Shown here: piece after piece, positions 33,471 through 46,485 of the stretch | How the letters are laid out: each line of letters begins with the position of its first letter | How positions within the stretch are numbered: position 1 is the first letter of the stretch | Assembly: GCA_001599715.1 (NCBI GenBank) | Contig: BCHU01000005.1 | Coordinates: 1,054,001 to 1,118,000 of the forward strand | Length of the DNA: 64,000 nucleotides | Reading direction: 5' to 3' | Source of the DNA: Phaeotremella fagi | Lineage: Eukaryota > Basidiomycota > Tremellomycetes > Tremellales > Phaeotremellaceae | Position numbers and translations under genes: made by a program | The notes under the pieces: model-generated | Told to the model about the DNA's origin: nothing | The model's database searches: none | What the model saw: only the letters and a program-made list of their open reading frames with translations

Positions 33471-35911
33471 TAATCAATTGTCTGTATGGTCATGACAAGC
33501 ATTCGATCATCAGCAAAGCGAAACGAATATATTTACTATTCGTCGTCGTCCTCTATTTCAACTCTCTCTTCTCTTCTTTTTTGGGTTTCTTCCTAACGAC
33601 ATGATTAAAAAGCACATTCTGTTCCATAACAAGAGTGCATCCTCCAATTTTTTGTATTCGCGGTCGAGGTATCCTGACAAACTACCAATGATCTGATTTC
33701 TACTCATTTATTTCCCTAACGTCGTTAACGTTAACATTGTTATTTCAATCCTCCCAAATACAAAATCTCTTAAAAGTCAACAATTTGTTCAAGACACCTT
33801 CTTTTTTTCGTTTTGGTTGATTATAGAAATTAAAATTTCGTTGATTCCTTTTGTACGATCACCAGAGGGTAGAGATGTTATGAAGTACATCATGATTTTT
33901 TATTTTTTTGCAGTCGTGTAAGAAGAAGTTTCGATCTCTGATGGACATCTCTGCATCGTGCACTTACACCTACGAATACATTCCGCACACGTCTTTCAAA
34001 GGAAGTAAGGCTGAGGAACAATAGACAACGGACGCGAAAGTCAACTCCAGTAGTACGGTACTTCTCGATAGACAGAAAATCTGTCAAGATCTCAGATCGA
34101 AGTTAAGATTAGACTCCGAAAGAGTTGCAGTAATTGAGAAATGACTTAGTACTTCCCATTGCTTAACTAAGAAAACGCCACCGCAGCCACCACGGCCAAA
34201 ATAATCTTGAAGGTCTCAACACTAAGTTAACTCCCATTTTACTGGGGAGCTTTTTGTTCTTGATAACACACGGGGTGCTGAGTAGATGTGATAAGCAGGT
34301 CCAAGCCCCTCCCAAGCTCAAGCCAGATTCTAGATGTTAGCTTCGTACGTTTTTCGGTTTATTCATGTTCCATCGGTCTATTCATCTTATTACCTTTCCA
34401 ACAATTAGAATTAAGTCTGATCATATCAAGTCTATTCTACGTTGACGCCGCCGGCTAATTACAAGTGATCCTCATAGTTCGTGGGAAAGATGTATAGCTA
34501 GCTAGTGAGCAACTGTTTGAAGCTAATGTCATCAAACCGTTCCTCACCATGAGGTCTCTTGGATTTCATCAACGGGGGTAAAAGTAATCACTACCACAGG
34601 TCCGTCCGCCTTTCCACTCTTCTTGGACTTATGTTTATACCGATTTGATGCGATGCGCTACCATGATTGATGGGATTGCGAATGTACTTTCGGATATTCA
34701 CGCTTAAAGTCGGGTTTTTATTTTATCTGATAGCTGTCATTTATCAGTTTTGCCATACGATAAATGAATGCATATTTTTCTCGACGGACATCCGTTTGTT
34801 TGGGTCTCATTAGCAAACATGGCACAGCACGACTCCGGACGCCAACAACGTGACGGTAAGATAGAATTTATCATGGCTTGCTTTTGATTCAAATGCCAAG
34901 AAGTATTTACCCAGCAACGATTTTTTTAGTATATATATCCAGTAACTAAACTTGTTCATTTGGAAATACAATGGAAGTAGGTATAGTATCCGTGCTTGAA
35001 ATGATTCCGGATCGTTGCGAATGATGGGAATCTCCTTTCCAGATTCGACAGTGAAGGAGTTTAAGGAGATTTTTACGTGATTTGGCGTTTTTAGGAATAA
35101 GTACCGCTGAATGGAAATTGAACTGCTTCCTCTCCCCATCCGTCCTGTGAATCATAATCGAACATTTTTAATAAGACTTATCAACCTTTCACAACGGTCC
35201 CTCTCCGTGTTTTTGAAGGAATATCCATTAGATGCTAGCCCGACAGGACCGAAACGAGCAGTGAGATCCATTAGATATCAGCAATGGACGGTGCATGAGA
35301 AAGTGAATAATGCAATTGATCGGAATGTTCCTATGTTGTTGTTAGTTGAAATGTGTTTTTTGTTCCCATCTGAGGCTCTGAGGCTGTCTGAGGCTGTTGC
35401 CGCGAGTGCCGTAAAGGAGAAAGTACGTGAGAACCTGACGGCCGTTTTTCGAAACGGTGACAGACCAGCCCAGCACCTGCAATCGACCACGCATTTACAT
35501 GCATGTGTTGAAGAAGAAACTGCATAGCAAAACACTTGAGTTATTATAGATAGACCCCGTTTTTCGGCCACGCACATAAATAACCGATAGATCTCATGAA
35601 AAGTATCTCATTCTTCCCCTCCTTAATTAATTTTTTTCGAATTATTTCGTACGGTACGTTTACGGTTATAACGGTCCAGAGTGGAGTACACTCTGACACA
35701 TATGGTCAACTTTCAACCGAAGTGATATCATCGATATCGATATTCATTATCGTAATTTATATTAGATATTTATATTAGTCATCATTGTTGTTTACAAAAT
35801 AATAATTTCGAACAACTCGACCTCATTCCAAAAAATACCGCAAATCGATTTACAACATTTTATTTACATCACCATCACATCCATTATCGTCAACTTGAGC
35901 AACACACGTAA
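33471..35911. other. long intergenic, no supported gene
   Basis: 2.4 kb, 3' flank of the NDT80-like gene and promoter of the bZIP gene. A frame from an ATG at 35111 (138 codons) shows no domain. A 7-bp-arm inverted repeat CAGAGTG/CACTCTG lies at 35678-35696. The last 250 bp are very AT-rich. Long upstream regions on both transcription factor genes suggest complex regulation. Confidence 0.4.
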
Positions 35912-37077
35912 ATGAACGTATCAGCCATGAATCCTCCAAATATAAACGATGCTGATTCCAAGAATGCTTTACTGGTGTGTATACTCTCCATGCATGTGTT
36001 TTTCATTTTGACTCATAGAACCGTCATCTCTTAGACATCAGTACCTGCATGGGGATCCTTCCTCTATACCAACTTCCTTTTACCTGCAATATCACCAAAC
36101 TTGTCCAGTGAATGGTTGAATTTGACTTCACCATTCGCCTCGACCGTACCACCGCAAGATTACTTCGGTCAATGGGCACAGCTTCAAGGTGAAAGTGCTT
36201 TGTCAGCTCAACCATCCATCTTCGCACTGCAACAACAGCAAATGCCATTGGAATCTCAGCAGCAGCTCACGGCACAGGAGAAATTGATGATCGATGCGCA
36301 TTCGTTACCAGGACCATCAAATTATTTCGATCAGTCATTCTTCAACAACAACTATATCGCCCCTCAACTGCTTGACCCGCTGTATTCAAACTACATCAGT
36401 ACACCACCACGTATTTCACCTTCAGTTGATGTGATTGATGATCATATGATTCAAGTTAAACGTTCAACTTCACCTGCATCGTTTGATTCTGCAAGAAGCA
36501 CACCTCACACCTCACCTCAATTGGTCTCTCAATCATCGAAAAACATTCGATCAAATTCGGTTGACAGTGATTTGGAATTGAGTCATGATGACGAACATGA
36601 AGAGGCAGAAGGTGTTGAAAGGGATGGCATGATTTGGGGCATGAAGGTTGATGACTATCGGGCATTGAGTGCAAGGGAAAGAAAGAGAGTCAGGAATAGA
36701 ATCTCGGCAAGAACGTTTAGAGCAAAGAGAAAAGGTGAGTGGCATCGAGCAGGTCATGTCTGATATCAACACTGACATACATCTATCACTTTAGAACATC
36801 TCAATTCTCTAGAATCAACATTGAGCAGCAAAGACCGTCAAATCAAAGTAGCCGGTGAAGAAACAACAAAGCTGAAAAGAGAGATTGCCGAACGTAAGTG
36901 TTTCTGACTCATCTTTCCCCGGGCGCCTCGGACATGGACATGAGCGCGGAAACTCCACCTTGCGTCATGCTCTCATCCTATCTCGGTGAATGAATGAAAT
37001 GAAAGCTGACTCAGCCCATAGTTAAACGTCGTTTAGCCAAATACGAGAAGCCGTATGACAGGCCTACACAAAAATGA
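35912..37077 (+). CDS. bZIP transcription factor
   Basis: Four exons (35912-35974, 36035-36734, 36795-36893, 37022-37077), 305 residues. Gln/Pro/Ser-rich N-terminal activation-type region, acidic patch SHDDEHEEAEG, then the bZIP. The basic region RVRNRISARTFRAKRK carries N-x7-R. The zipper runs EHLNSLESTLSSKDRQIKVA then LKREIAELKRRLAKY, with a hydrophobic residue about every seventh position. It ends 20 residues later. The third intron, 127 nt, is long for this window and contains GC-rich sequence. The basic-region type (RNRISARxFR) is common among uncharacterised fungal bZIPs; no specific orthologue assigned. Confidence 0.88.
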
Positions 37078-37590
37078 TCACCTATGATATCAAACGAAAA
37101 CGATTCACGAGTCAATTGTTGTACGTTACGGCCGTAAGAGAAGTAGAGGAAAGAAGTAATAGAAAGTGGCACTTTGGATTTTCCTTTTTCAACCATTTTA
37201 ATAGATATAAATAGATATAATAATCAACGTACCAATGATCAAAAAAAGTATTTTCTGATTACTGGATAACAGAATTTTTGTATCAACTAGCTTAGCTTTT
37301 AATTATTTGATTTTCAGTTTTTTTGCTCGATCAGTTCTTTTTCAGGTATTTGGACATGTACGTTTTCCAATGCAGTGGAGATTCTTTATTATCCTTTTCG
37401 TTGCTTTTTATCAGAGATACATGCGATACAATAATACTGATTACTACACTGTAATCTATATAAATGCTGGAAATAAGCAGCGAGACTCTAACAATACAAG
37501 AGAAGGAGATGATTACGAAAGGTTACAGGAGAAAGGGAGATTTATATTCTATTGAAACGAAGCGTTGCAAAATTATACTTTTTTTCTCGT
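37078..37590. other. convergent intergenic, no feature
   Basis: AT-rich 3' flanks of the bZIP gene and of the hybrid kinase gene. No supported gene. Confidence 0.5.
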
Positions 37591-40500
37591 CTAACTCGAA
37601 GCATTAGCTTCGATATCAGCTTGATGAGCGGCTACGGTTCTCATTTTCTTCAAAAGATCTTTAAGAACATAAGGTTTGATGACCACTGAAAAGAGTCAAC
37701 AGGACGTTAAATTGTTTTCACTCACCGTCATCCATTCCAGCTGCTAGCGCCTGATCAATCTGACCCTGTCTAGCGTTACCCGTTAAAGCGATAACAATGT
37801 TTCTTGTCAAAGTACCAGCCGATTCTGACGATCTAATCTCTCTCACTGCAGTTAGACCATCCATGACTGGCATCTCTAGATCCATCAAGACGACGCTGTA
37901 AGGTTTCTTTCGTGCTGTACCACCACGTTTAGCTTGTCTTTGAGCTTCCCTGATCAGATTTAACGCCTCCAGTCCGTTGTTCGCTACGTCACATGTTAGA
38001 CCTGCTTTTAAGATTTGTCTTTTTAAAACGGTTTGATTGATGATGTTATCTGGACACTACGTTAGGTGCGTTGATGGTATGTACCCACCTTCAACGATTA
38101 GAATATGAAGATCTTGTTTATCCATTGATGACAGACTGACAGCGCTGGACGAAGCGACGGTTGATGAAGAAGTCGCAAAACTGTCTTTCGAAGGTTCGCT
38201 GCTAGCTGTCAAATATGCTGCCAGTGCTGAAGGTGGTGCGACTGTCCTTGTTTGGATGAAGAATCGGAACACTAGAATAATCAGGTTTTGATGTTTTGAG
38301 GAACTTACCACTTCCTTCACCAAGTTGACTTTGAACTTCGATACGACCACCTAAAAGTTCGGTAATTTCTATGCAGGATCAGCGTGACGAACAAACTGGA
38401 TGAGGGTCAGATACCCACTTCGACAAATGAACAATCCAAGTCCAGAACCACCATATCGAGTGTGAATCATTTTGTTCCCCTCTATGTTTAGGTTATAAAC
38501 CGATCAAAGAGAGATAACTTTACTCACGAGAGAATCTTTTGAAAAGAATCGCCAATTCTTTAGGTCCTAGACCTGGTCCTGTATCTTGAACACTGACGAA
38601 TAACCATATAGGTGTATCCTCTGGTGCCGGGATTTTATCAGGTAAATTGATTTGATGTGGAAGAGCACAAGTGTCTTCTGACGGTGGTACGAAAGAGATT
38701 TCATATTTGACGGTGATTCTACGAATTTCACTTCCTGCCGTGAATCGAATAGCTGTTTCGTCAGCATACCCCATCAACGTTTGGACTCACCATTCGAGAT
38801 CAAATTGGTGACCACTTGACCTAATCTCACTGGATCCGTTTTGATACAATTGATTCCACCTTGATTTAAAGTTTCTCCGAATTCAAGGACTAGATCTATT
38901 TTCTTCATTTTCGCTTCACTCGCAAAGACTGAAAAGACTTTACGGGCTTCACGACGAAGATCCATTTCAATGTCGTGTAGCGATAACATGTCTGATTGTT
39001 AGGTCTGGTATCACAAAGTCGACTTACCGAGTTGAATCCTTGCCATTGACAATACGTCACCAGCGATTCGTTCCTGTACCAAACCACATTGGTAGATACC
39101 TGAGTCAGTCAGTTTTCGTTCGACAGCGTGACCCACTTTCTAAAGCCTCGACGTCTTCTTCTAAATCTTCCAACAACTCTTTCGAAGGTACGAAACCATT
39201 CGTGCCAGCAGTCCTCAACTGTTCTTTCAGAGCTACAAGATTCTCTTTAACCAAAGAAGAACACTGTAAGATGGCAGAAACAGGTGTTCTAATCTCATGA
39301 GAGGTGAGATCTATCAAAAGTTCCTGTTGATGTTTACTTTCTTCAGCCTCCAATCGTCTTTGTTCAGCTTCGATCAAACGTTGTTCTTCATGACTGATAT
39401 CGTTCAAACAACCAAGAATACCTGACATCCCAGGAAGGACTTTATCGAGTCGAATGAAAATACCAGCCATCGTTCTACCGTTTGACCATTTCCAGGTTAC
39501 TTTAGTTTCGATTTGATCACCATGCAAAACTTCTAACCATTGTGACCATAACCGTATTTTCGTTTCGACGTCAACGTAATCACCCCATGTGTCAGCTCCT
39601 ACACCATCAGGAATACCGGCGTCAAGACGCCATGCCTTGTTCGTATAAAGCACACGACCCTCCGAATCAGCTCTTATAATTCCAGTTGGACAATAGTCCG
39701 ATAAGAGAGCAATTTCAGCCTCCCGCTGAGCGAACAGTCTTTCCAGATTAGCTCTCTTTTTGCCAATCTGCATATGAAGATGAACACGCGCAAGAAGTTC
39801 TCTAGGTTTGAATGGTTTCTGTAAATAATCTTCTGCTCCCATCATCAAACTATCAACCCTGGAGTCGTCACCACTAGCAGCTGACAATAGAACCATTGGA
39901 ATATATTTCGTTGAAGTCTGTTCACGAATTTTTGAAAGTAACTGTAAACCATCAAGTTTCGGCATCATCACGTCTGATAGTATTAGATCTGGTAATTCTT
40001 CTGTCGCAAGTTGTAGAGCTTTCTCTCCATCAGCTGCTTCGATGACTTTGCAATAAGGTGAGAACATCTTTTTGATGTAATGTCTCATCTCGGTGTTGTC
40101 GTCTGCTATCAACAAGACGTCGTTTTTGTCAAACAACAAACTATCAGTAAGACGTGATCCTGAACCAGTTTGAGAATCTCCACCAGCATCACTAGATGAT
40201 TCAGTGCCGTCATCACGATTCCAGTGTAAAGCGTCGGTAGCTGCTGATTTGGTGTAGGCACCGAACGTCGTCGACGAAGACTCTGGTTCGATCAGACTCA
40301 CACGAGGGGTAAGTGGAATCTGGGCAGTGAAAACGGATCCATGAGTTCCACCACTTTCTTCCTCAGTTTGACTCGTGATCACCAAGTCACCACCGTGAAG
40401 TCGAACCAATTCACGAGCCATCGCTAAACCCAACCCAGTACCTTCAGTTCCTCGTTGTAATGCCGTAGTAGCGCGATGGAATCTATCGACAACAGCTTGA

Positions 40501-42835
40501 ATCTCTTCTGCCGGTATCCCAAATCCAGTATCAATGACAGAAACCTCTGCAACATCCGTGAAAGCGACTTTAACAGTGATACTACCTTTTTCGGTGTATT
40601 TCAAAGCGTTGCCGATGAGATTAGACACGACAGTTTCGAAAAGAGTCGGATCTATCCAAACCATACCGTCGTGATCTTCGATCTCGATGTTGTACTCTAA
40701 ACGCATTCTTTCTACTGCTGGACGGAACAGCGACGCAAGATCTGCAACAAAGGCACCCAGGTTGGTGGGTACGAAATGACCTTGAACTCTGCCTGCTTCT
40801 AATCTCGAAAAATCCATCAAAGAATTCACCAATCCCAACAACCTGTTGACATTGCGTTTAGCCAGTGTCAGAGACGACCGTTGAGAAGGTGTGAGATTGG
40901 TTTCTAGAATATCCTCCAGTGGACCGGAAACCAGCGTAAGTGGAGATTTCAAATCATGAGCGGCACCTTGGAACCAAGCGATTTTAGCTCTCTCCATTCT
41001 TTCGTTGGTTTCAAGTCGTTGTTGTTCCGCTTCATGACTCTTGACGGAATTGAGTGAAGTTGATAATTGACCTCGAAGGACGTGGATCCAATCGTCGTAT
41101 TCAGCGTCTAACGGTCTACGAATGTTGAGACCGATGATCATCACAGCTTTAGGTAGCTCCGGAGAAGATTCACTACAGATAGGAACGACCATCGCTGAGA
41201 TTGGTAAAGTGTCCCATTGTCTGAGTGGATAATCGCGAATCAGTTCAGCACAATCTTCTACGATGACGCATTGTCTGGTGGCCAAAGCTTTCTGTATAGG
41301 CCATGCACGACATTCTGTCGAGTAATGTACCCTTCCACTACCGGATGATAAAGCTGAGATGGCAGAAAGTGTGGGTGAAGACAGACGATCAGTGTTGAAT
41401 CCAAACGCCGAACGGGATCGAGGTGGGATATTTATCGATAGCGACTGTGGTGCCGAAGGGTGATCTTTCGGTACACCGACCGAGGTAGCTAGATCAAGAT
41501 CGACGCTGATCGTCGATGTCGAAGGATCTTGAATTTCATGAACATCGTACATGATAACAAAAGGTGCGTCCTTGGCATTTTGTTCCAAAGCTTCGGTGAC
41601 CGCAGTGTAATATTCCTTCATGCTCCTTGCGACACTGAGTGAGCCAGATAATTCTCGTATAGTCGACAACCTTCTCTCAGCCAAGAAACCATCTGTCAGA
41701 TCTAGAGATTGGTTAAAGACTCCAATGATCTTTCCTTGTTTATCTATCATGGGGACGAAACGCCAAGTATGATAAGATTCTTGAGCTTGACCGTTGGTTT
41801 GTACTCTAAACAACTGTAGGTCGTTTTCACGATACGTGGGTGTACCACCCATTGCTTCGTCTGCGATTGGTTTCAAAGCGTGCCAGATCGACTCCCAAAT
41901 TACTCGAGCAGGTTTACCAAACGAAGCCGGATGATCAGCGACCATTGTAGCATAAGCTTGATTACTAGAGGTTAGTCTAGAGCCAACAAGAACTCACTAG
42001 ATGATATGTAAATCTTCTCCAAGCCAAACAGCATCCTGACTGGCTGATTGGAATGTGATTGAAAGAATCGGATCGATCGTTTCCGACCACTCTGATTTAG
42101 GACCAAGTTTAGTTTTTGACCAGTCTACACGTTCGACTAAAGCTTTACATTCTACCGAGGCACTCTGCATCTGATGATGGAAAGTCCCTGCAGCTGGTTT
42201 CTCTTGGAATGGTGAATACCTAGAACTTGAACTTATCACAGATCGTCGTTGTCGAGTCGAAGGTAACGGTGGTGATAAAGCTGATGAAGGGAAATATGAG
42301 GTGTTTGACGTGACTGATAATCCCATTTCTGAATACGAAGATCTAGCTGACGAAGGTTGAGTTGAATATTCAGTCGGTTTTTGTGAGGTAACCACACAAA
42401 ACGCGTGCGTGCTGGATGGAGGTGATAACGGGATGACAACTTTGACCAGATTTAAAGTAACAGTTGGTCTTCTCATTTCCAAACCAAATATTTTCTCTTC
42501 ATCCAAAACATCATTGTCCTCTATCCAAGATTGCAGTTGGTTGTAAACGAAAGTATCCAAACATTCTCCAATTGGTCTTCCTTCTGTTAATTGAAACCAT
42601 TTTTCGTTGGCCCAAGCTAATCCACTACTGTGATTGTCGGGCGAAGATGCTTTGACCGTTGTATCTGTATCACGAGAGAGTAGTCTAGGTCGACGAGAGG
42701 TCACGGGGACGATAACAGCGAAAGCAGGAAATGGATACGCCTAACAAGGTTAGAAAGTGACCAAAATGTCAAAAAATCCAAGCTTACCTCTAGATAAGCC
42801 ATAGGCAGACCTGAAAGGTCAATATCATCGTCCAT
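37591..42835 (-). CDS. TCO2: dual hybrid histidine kinase (HK-REC-PAS-HK-REC), Tco2-like
   Basis: Start MDDDIDLSGLPMAYLE at 42835; many exons (first 42788-42835, second 41998-42740, third from 41964 down). PAS/GAF-like N-terminal region of about 580 residues. HK1 has its H-box in AAHDLKSPLTLV (His codon 40956-40958, about residue 600), N-box LIGNALKYTEKGS and G-boxes DTGFGIP and GTGLGLAMA. REC1 has phospho-acceptor Asp in LILSDVMMPKLDG (codon 39972-39974). A PAS and coiled coil lead to HK2 with SHEIRTPVSAI (His codon 39297-39299), DTGPGLG and GGSGLGLFICRKI. REC2 has Asp in VVLMDLEMPVMDG (37880-37882). No transmembrane segment was seen. Two complete kinase-receiver pairs in one chain match cryptococcal Tco2. 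Expected to feed Ypd1 and the Hog1 stress pathway (family knowledge). Confidence 0.85.
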
Positions 42836-43398
42836 GACTATCTATTGCCAGTGTGCCAATCTGGCAAAGTGATAGCGACAACTGGGATAGATATAATTGG
42901 AGTTATGAGTTTAAACAAAAACAAACTTGTTTCTTTCAAACTACGTCGATTGTGTTTTTACCTGACTTTCATCCTTCCCTGTTGAGGAAACTATGAGATC
43001 ATTTTAAACTTTTTTTCGGTGCCACAACATAAAGTTGCGCCCTGATCAGCTGTAAAAGCGGCACGGCAGGGTCAAGGCGAAGGTGACATTTGGTATACAT
43101 ACTATCTACATCTTTGGTTATTAAGTGAAACGAACCTGCTATGGTAGTACAATAATGTGTTGGTACAAAAGAAATCAATATCAAAAAGAAGATCTACTCG
43201 AAACATCCCCAAAATCATCCTAGGGCGTAAGCGTGACAATCCGAAAGTATGGGAATCCTGAAGTCGTAACTGTCTAAATTAGATTCGATCGGGTGACAAG
43301 ATGTTGGTAAATCAATAACAAAAATGCTAAATCACGACGTGAAGTACGAAGCTGCCGTGATGGGTGCGACGATGTAATCTGGTAAACCCAAATTAGCC
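42836..43398. promoter_or_regulatory. promoter of the dual hybrid kinase gene / 3' flank of next gene
   Basis: 563 bp between two minus-strand genes. No gene or clear element. Confidence 0.5.
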
Positions 43399-44610
43399 TC
43401 ATCCCAATTGATTCCCAAATGTATCATCGACCTGGTCTCTCGTTATTGGAGGCGCTGAAACCAGATTTGAATGTTGAACAACTCTTGAATCGTCTGCGAA
43501 AAGTACTCTAGCCGCTGAATTTGACGTTTTGGGTGTTGGAGCGACTCTCTTCATTGGTGACGGAGAATGAGCTAGGAACATCATGAGTTCCGCTGCCGTT
43601 TCGTCATCCTCCGCTCTTCCACCTTTGATCTCGGCATCGCCATCAATCACCTCGTCGTCTAGTTGACTTCGCGCATGTGACGAAGGCGTCCGTAATAGAT
43701 TCTGCTTTGTTCGTAGACGTTCAGGTGAAGATGTTGACGCAGCACGCGGACGTGGTATCGGTTGAGAATGAGGATGATCCGTTTCTGGGATAGGCAAAGA
43801 GTGAGTGGTAGCCAAAGGTTGTCCTGTTGGATCTGGTGAACCGTTCCCGTTCAACATTGAGGCTAAAGCTTTAGCAGCGTTGACGTCTTGACTAGTGGTA
43901 GATCGATGATGATGTGAATGAGATTGAGATCTTTTCTTGTGTTGGGAGATATTCCTTAAAGGGGATGATGAACGAGGTTGGTTTTCGGGTGCTAGGAAAG
44001 CGAGTGATTGAGATGATGATGCGCGTCTATGTCCATGTCCTGATGTTCTGGGTAGATTCATATGATCCTCCATCCTAGTTCGTTTAGCTGGTGAGGTTGG
44101 TGAAGCTGGTCCACGTGAATGTGAAGGTGGAGGGAGTGGTTGCCAAAGTACATCAATCAATTGCCATGGTCGATTCTCCGATGGTGGTTCGTATGGGACT
44201 TGGGATGTTGATGCGATAGGTTGTAGACTTGTTCGTTTCTTCTGAGGTGGTGTTGGGAGTGTCTAATGGTTGGTTAACAAACTGAACGATACTGATGATG
44301 ATCTGACATACATTCTCAATTTCACCTATACTCATATCCGTCCATCCGTTTGTTGTTTTTATCGAAGCTAATTCTAATCTTTGTTGAAGGGTTTGCATTT
44401 TCTATATACAATGTGAGTTGATGTTGTCATACACGGAACATCACCTACCTTCTCTATATCCATTCTCTTTAAAAACCTTTCGACATCTTCTTGACTCGAT
44501 CCGCCGACACTGACGCTACTGACACTAGTCATTTCAGCGGCACCTTGTGATGAGGAAGAAGAAGGAGTAGCTTCTCGTGATAAGGAATCATGTGTGAGTG
44601 GAGAAGCCAT
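43399..44610 (-). CDS. Whi5/Nrm1-like cell-cycle repressor (tentative)
   Basis: Three exons (44449-44610, 44312-44401, 43399-44262), 371 residues. Mostly Ser/Pro-rich disorder with many SP/TP sites. Two short ordered pieces stand out. MQTLQQRLELASIKTTNGW, near residue 55, resembles the Whi5-type motif of fungal G1/S repressors. ETAAELMMFLAHSPSPMKR, near residue 315, resembles the conserved AAELLxFLAxSPSP segment of the same families. Such proteins bind SBF/MBF and are inactivated by CDK phosphorylation. The identification rests on those two motifs only, so it is tentative; the gene model itself is sound. Confidence 0.6.
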
Positions 44611-45232
44611 GGTGTTGTGGAAGAAGTATTATACAGAGTAGATGTATAGATGTAGATGTAGATGTAGATGTAGATGAATGATTGCTGACGCGTAATGTAA
44701 CTGTACCTCCCCCCTCCCACCCATTACCAAACTCAGTTAACACGCGCTTCCCTCCCTTCCTTTTTACTTCAGGGTCAAGTACATGTAACAAAATCCCTTC
44801 CATTTTGCCACTTTCGTACACAATCACTTTTCATTTATTCCTTCCCGCATACGGTCTCCTTTAGATCACAAACGGGATCCAGATTGAGGGAGTCAGGTCG
44901 AGGAGTCCTTAGTTTGTCAATTCTCCACCAATTCAACATCTCAGTGGCATTCCGTGGAGTACTTGTACTTGCAAAATGTGAAAGTCTCTTACAGTCCAAG
45001 AGGATGAAACAGAACCAGAACCAGTAAGGCAAATGATCACCGGACCGAACTCCCAGCTTTCCACTCCAACGCCGAGCCCGACATGAAACTCGTTGATCAA
45101 GTCATGAAACCATCAATCTTCAGGATAAAACGAAAGCACAGAAAATCGAACAGCACAGACAACGATGTTCGTGCAAAGCGGTCCGAGCGCATTGGGAATC
45201 AGCGATCCGTGCGCAGCTTCGAAGCAAGATTG
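44611..45232. other. intergenic between Whi5-like gene and tRNA
   Basis: Promoter of the minus-strand gene. Holds a TAGATG hexamer repeat at 44638-44676. No supported gene. Confidence 0.5.
44638..44676 (+). repeat. TAGATG hexanucleotide repeat
   Basis: Six to seven units, the first imperfect, just upstream of the Whi5-like start codon. Confidence 0.85.
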
Positions 45233-45327
45233 GCTCCGTTGGTGTAGTGGCTATCATACCCTCTTAGGGGATTCGAACGTATTTTCTAAAGTGGGGGAGG
45301 TCCTGGGTTCAAATCCCGGATGGGGCC
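45233..45327 (+). tRNA. tRNA-Pro(AGG) with 22-nt intron
   Basis: Acceptor arms GCTCCGT and ATGGGGC pair (two wobbles), with discriminator C at 45327 as in Pro tRNAs. D-arm GTGTAGTGGCTATCAT; anticodon stem CCCTC (45259-45263) with GGGGG (45293-45297); anticodon AGG at 45266-45268. The canonical position after base 37 is interrupted by an intron at about 45270-45291. T-arm CTGGG-TTCAAAT-CCCGG, which doubles as B box. A T5 run at 45331 and a longer T run at 45351 can end Pol III transcription. Read by eye, without covariance scoring. Confidence 0.88.
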
Positions 45328-45599
45328 GTGTTTTTGCTTCTCTCTCTACCTTTTTTTTCCGATTTATCACGATATTTTTCACTTTTTTCTGGTTTTTCGG
45401 ACTTACATAATTCGAGAACGCCACAAATTAGTAGTACGTGGTCAATTTTGCCACATGCATCAAACCGCCACAATGCCTGACGCGCGAGTGATTTTTGATT
45501 CCGTAATCAAGATAATGCATCTTTGGTAAATTCTATTTCTTTACATTATCCTTTTGAGGTTGACTATCCATCCATCCATCTACTCACGTACTATGCATA

Positions 45600-46485
45600 A
45601 TGTCTGGTGGGTTTATATTACCCGATACAGGAGAAGGTGATCAATCTCAACCCACCCGACTCAATGGATTAATCTACGCTGATCCTATACTTTTTCTCAC
45701 AAAGAAACAAGAAACCAAACTCCTTTCTCATCTTGATGAACGTTTTCTTGGTTTGGAGAGGGACGATCGAAAACGGTACGATCAAAGAAACTATCCAGTC
45801 GACGATTACTGATAAGCTGGTTCATTCTTTCAGATCCTTCCTATCTCTCGATGATTTGTTAGATCGGTTATATCCACTGCTGAACATCATCCTTCAAATA
45901 CCACCAAAAGATCCATGGGGTTCAATCAGGATATCTTACCTCCTGACTTACACCGCTAACGTCTCATCGTACATCACGTCTTTGCCACTTATACAAACGA
46001 CCAGACGATCGATCAAACCTATAGTAGTCAAAACCGAATCCGATACTGTGTCTAGTGAGAAAGATGAGGTAGAACTTACAACGACTGAAAGAGCCGAGAA
46101 AACTTTGAAAAGATTATTGAATTACCTCAAACAACTCGATAAAGCTTGGATCACCATCATAAACGGTTCGGCATGGGTTCAATCGACAAATCCAAATCCT
46201 AACAAAGATATGATCGATGGTAAAGAGATTCAAGTTGATTTCTCAACAACCCTAGATCAAACTCAAAGAATTCGATTGAAATCCATCATCCTGTCATGTC
46301 GAGAAAGATTTTTAGCTTGGGCGAGAGTTTACGGACAATTTGGTGGTTATGGATTACCTTCGAACAGCGATTTGGACGACGAAGATTTTGAGAGTGCTCC
46401 GGTCGATGGGTGGGAGACGGATGTTATTGGTTTAATGAATGGAACTTTGGAACTTTTAGCGGAATACGATGAAGGAGGGGTGTAA
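45600..46485 (+). CDS. conserved-looking protein of unknown function
   Basis: Two exons (45600-45775, 45834-46485), 275 residues. Soluble, helical, no signal peptide. N-terminal IYADPILFLTKKQETKLLSH, DERFLGLERDDRKR across the intron, a Leu-rich helix LSLDDLLDRLYPLL, a coiled-coil-like TTERAEKTLKRLLNYLKQLD and an acidic end. The intron (GTACGA donor, TTTCAG acceptor) keeps frame. I do not recognise a family; a helical scaffold or complex subunit is as much as the composition suggests. Confidence 0.7.

Noticed and set aside
35111..35527. 138-codon frame with an ATG in the long spacer before the bZIP gene
   Set aside because: No domain, no signal peptide, no splice-linked extension, and the composition looks like random translation. 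Kept as intergenic.
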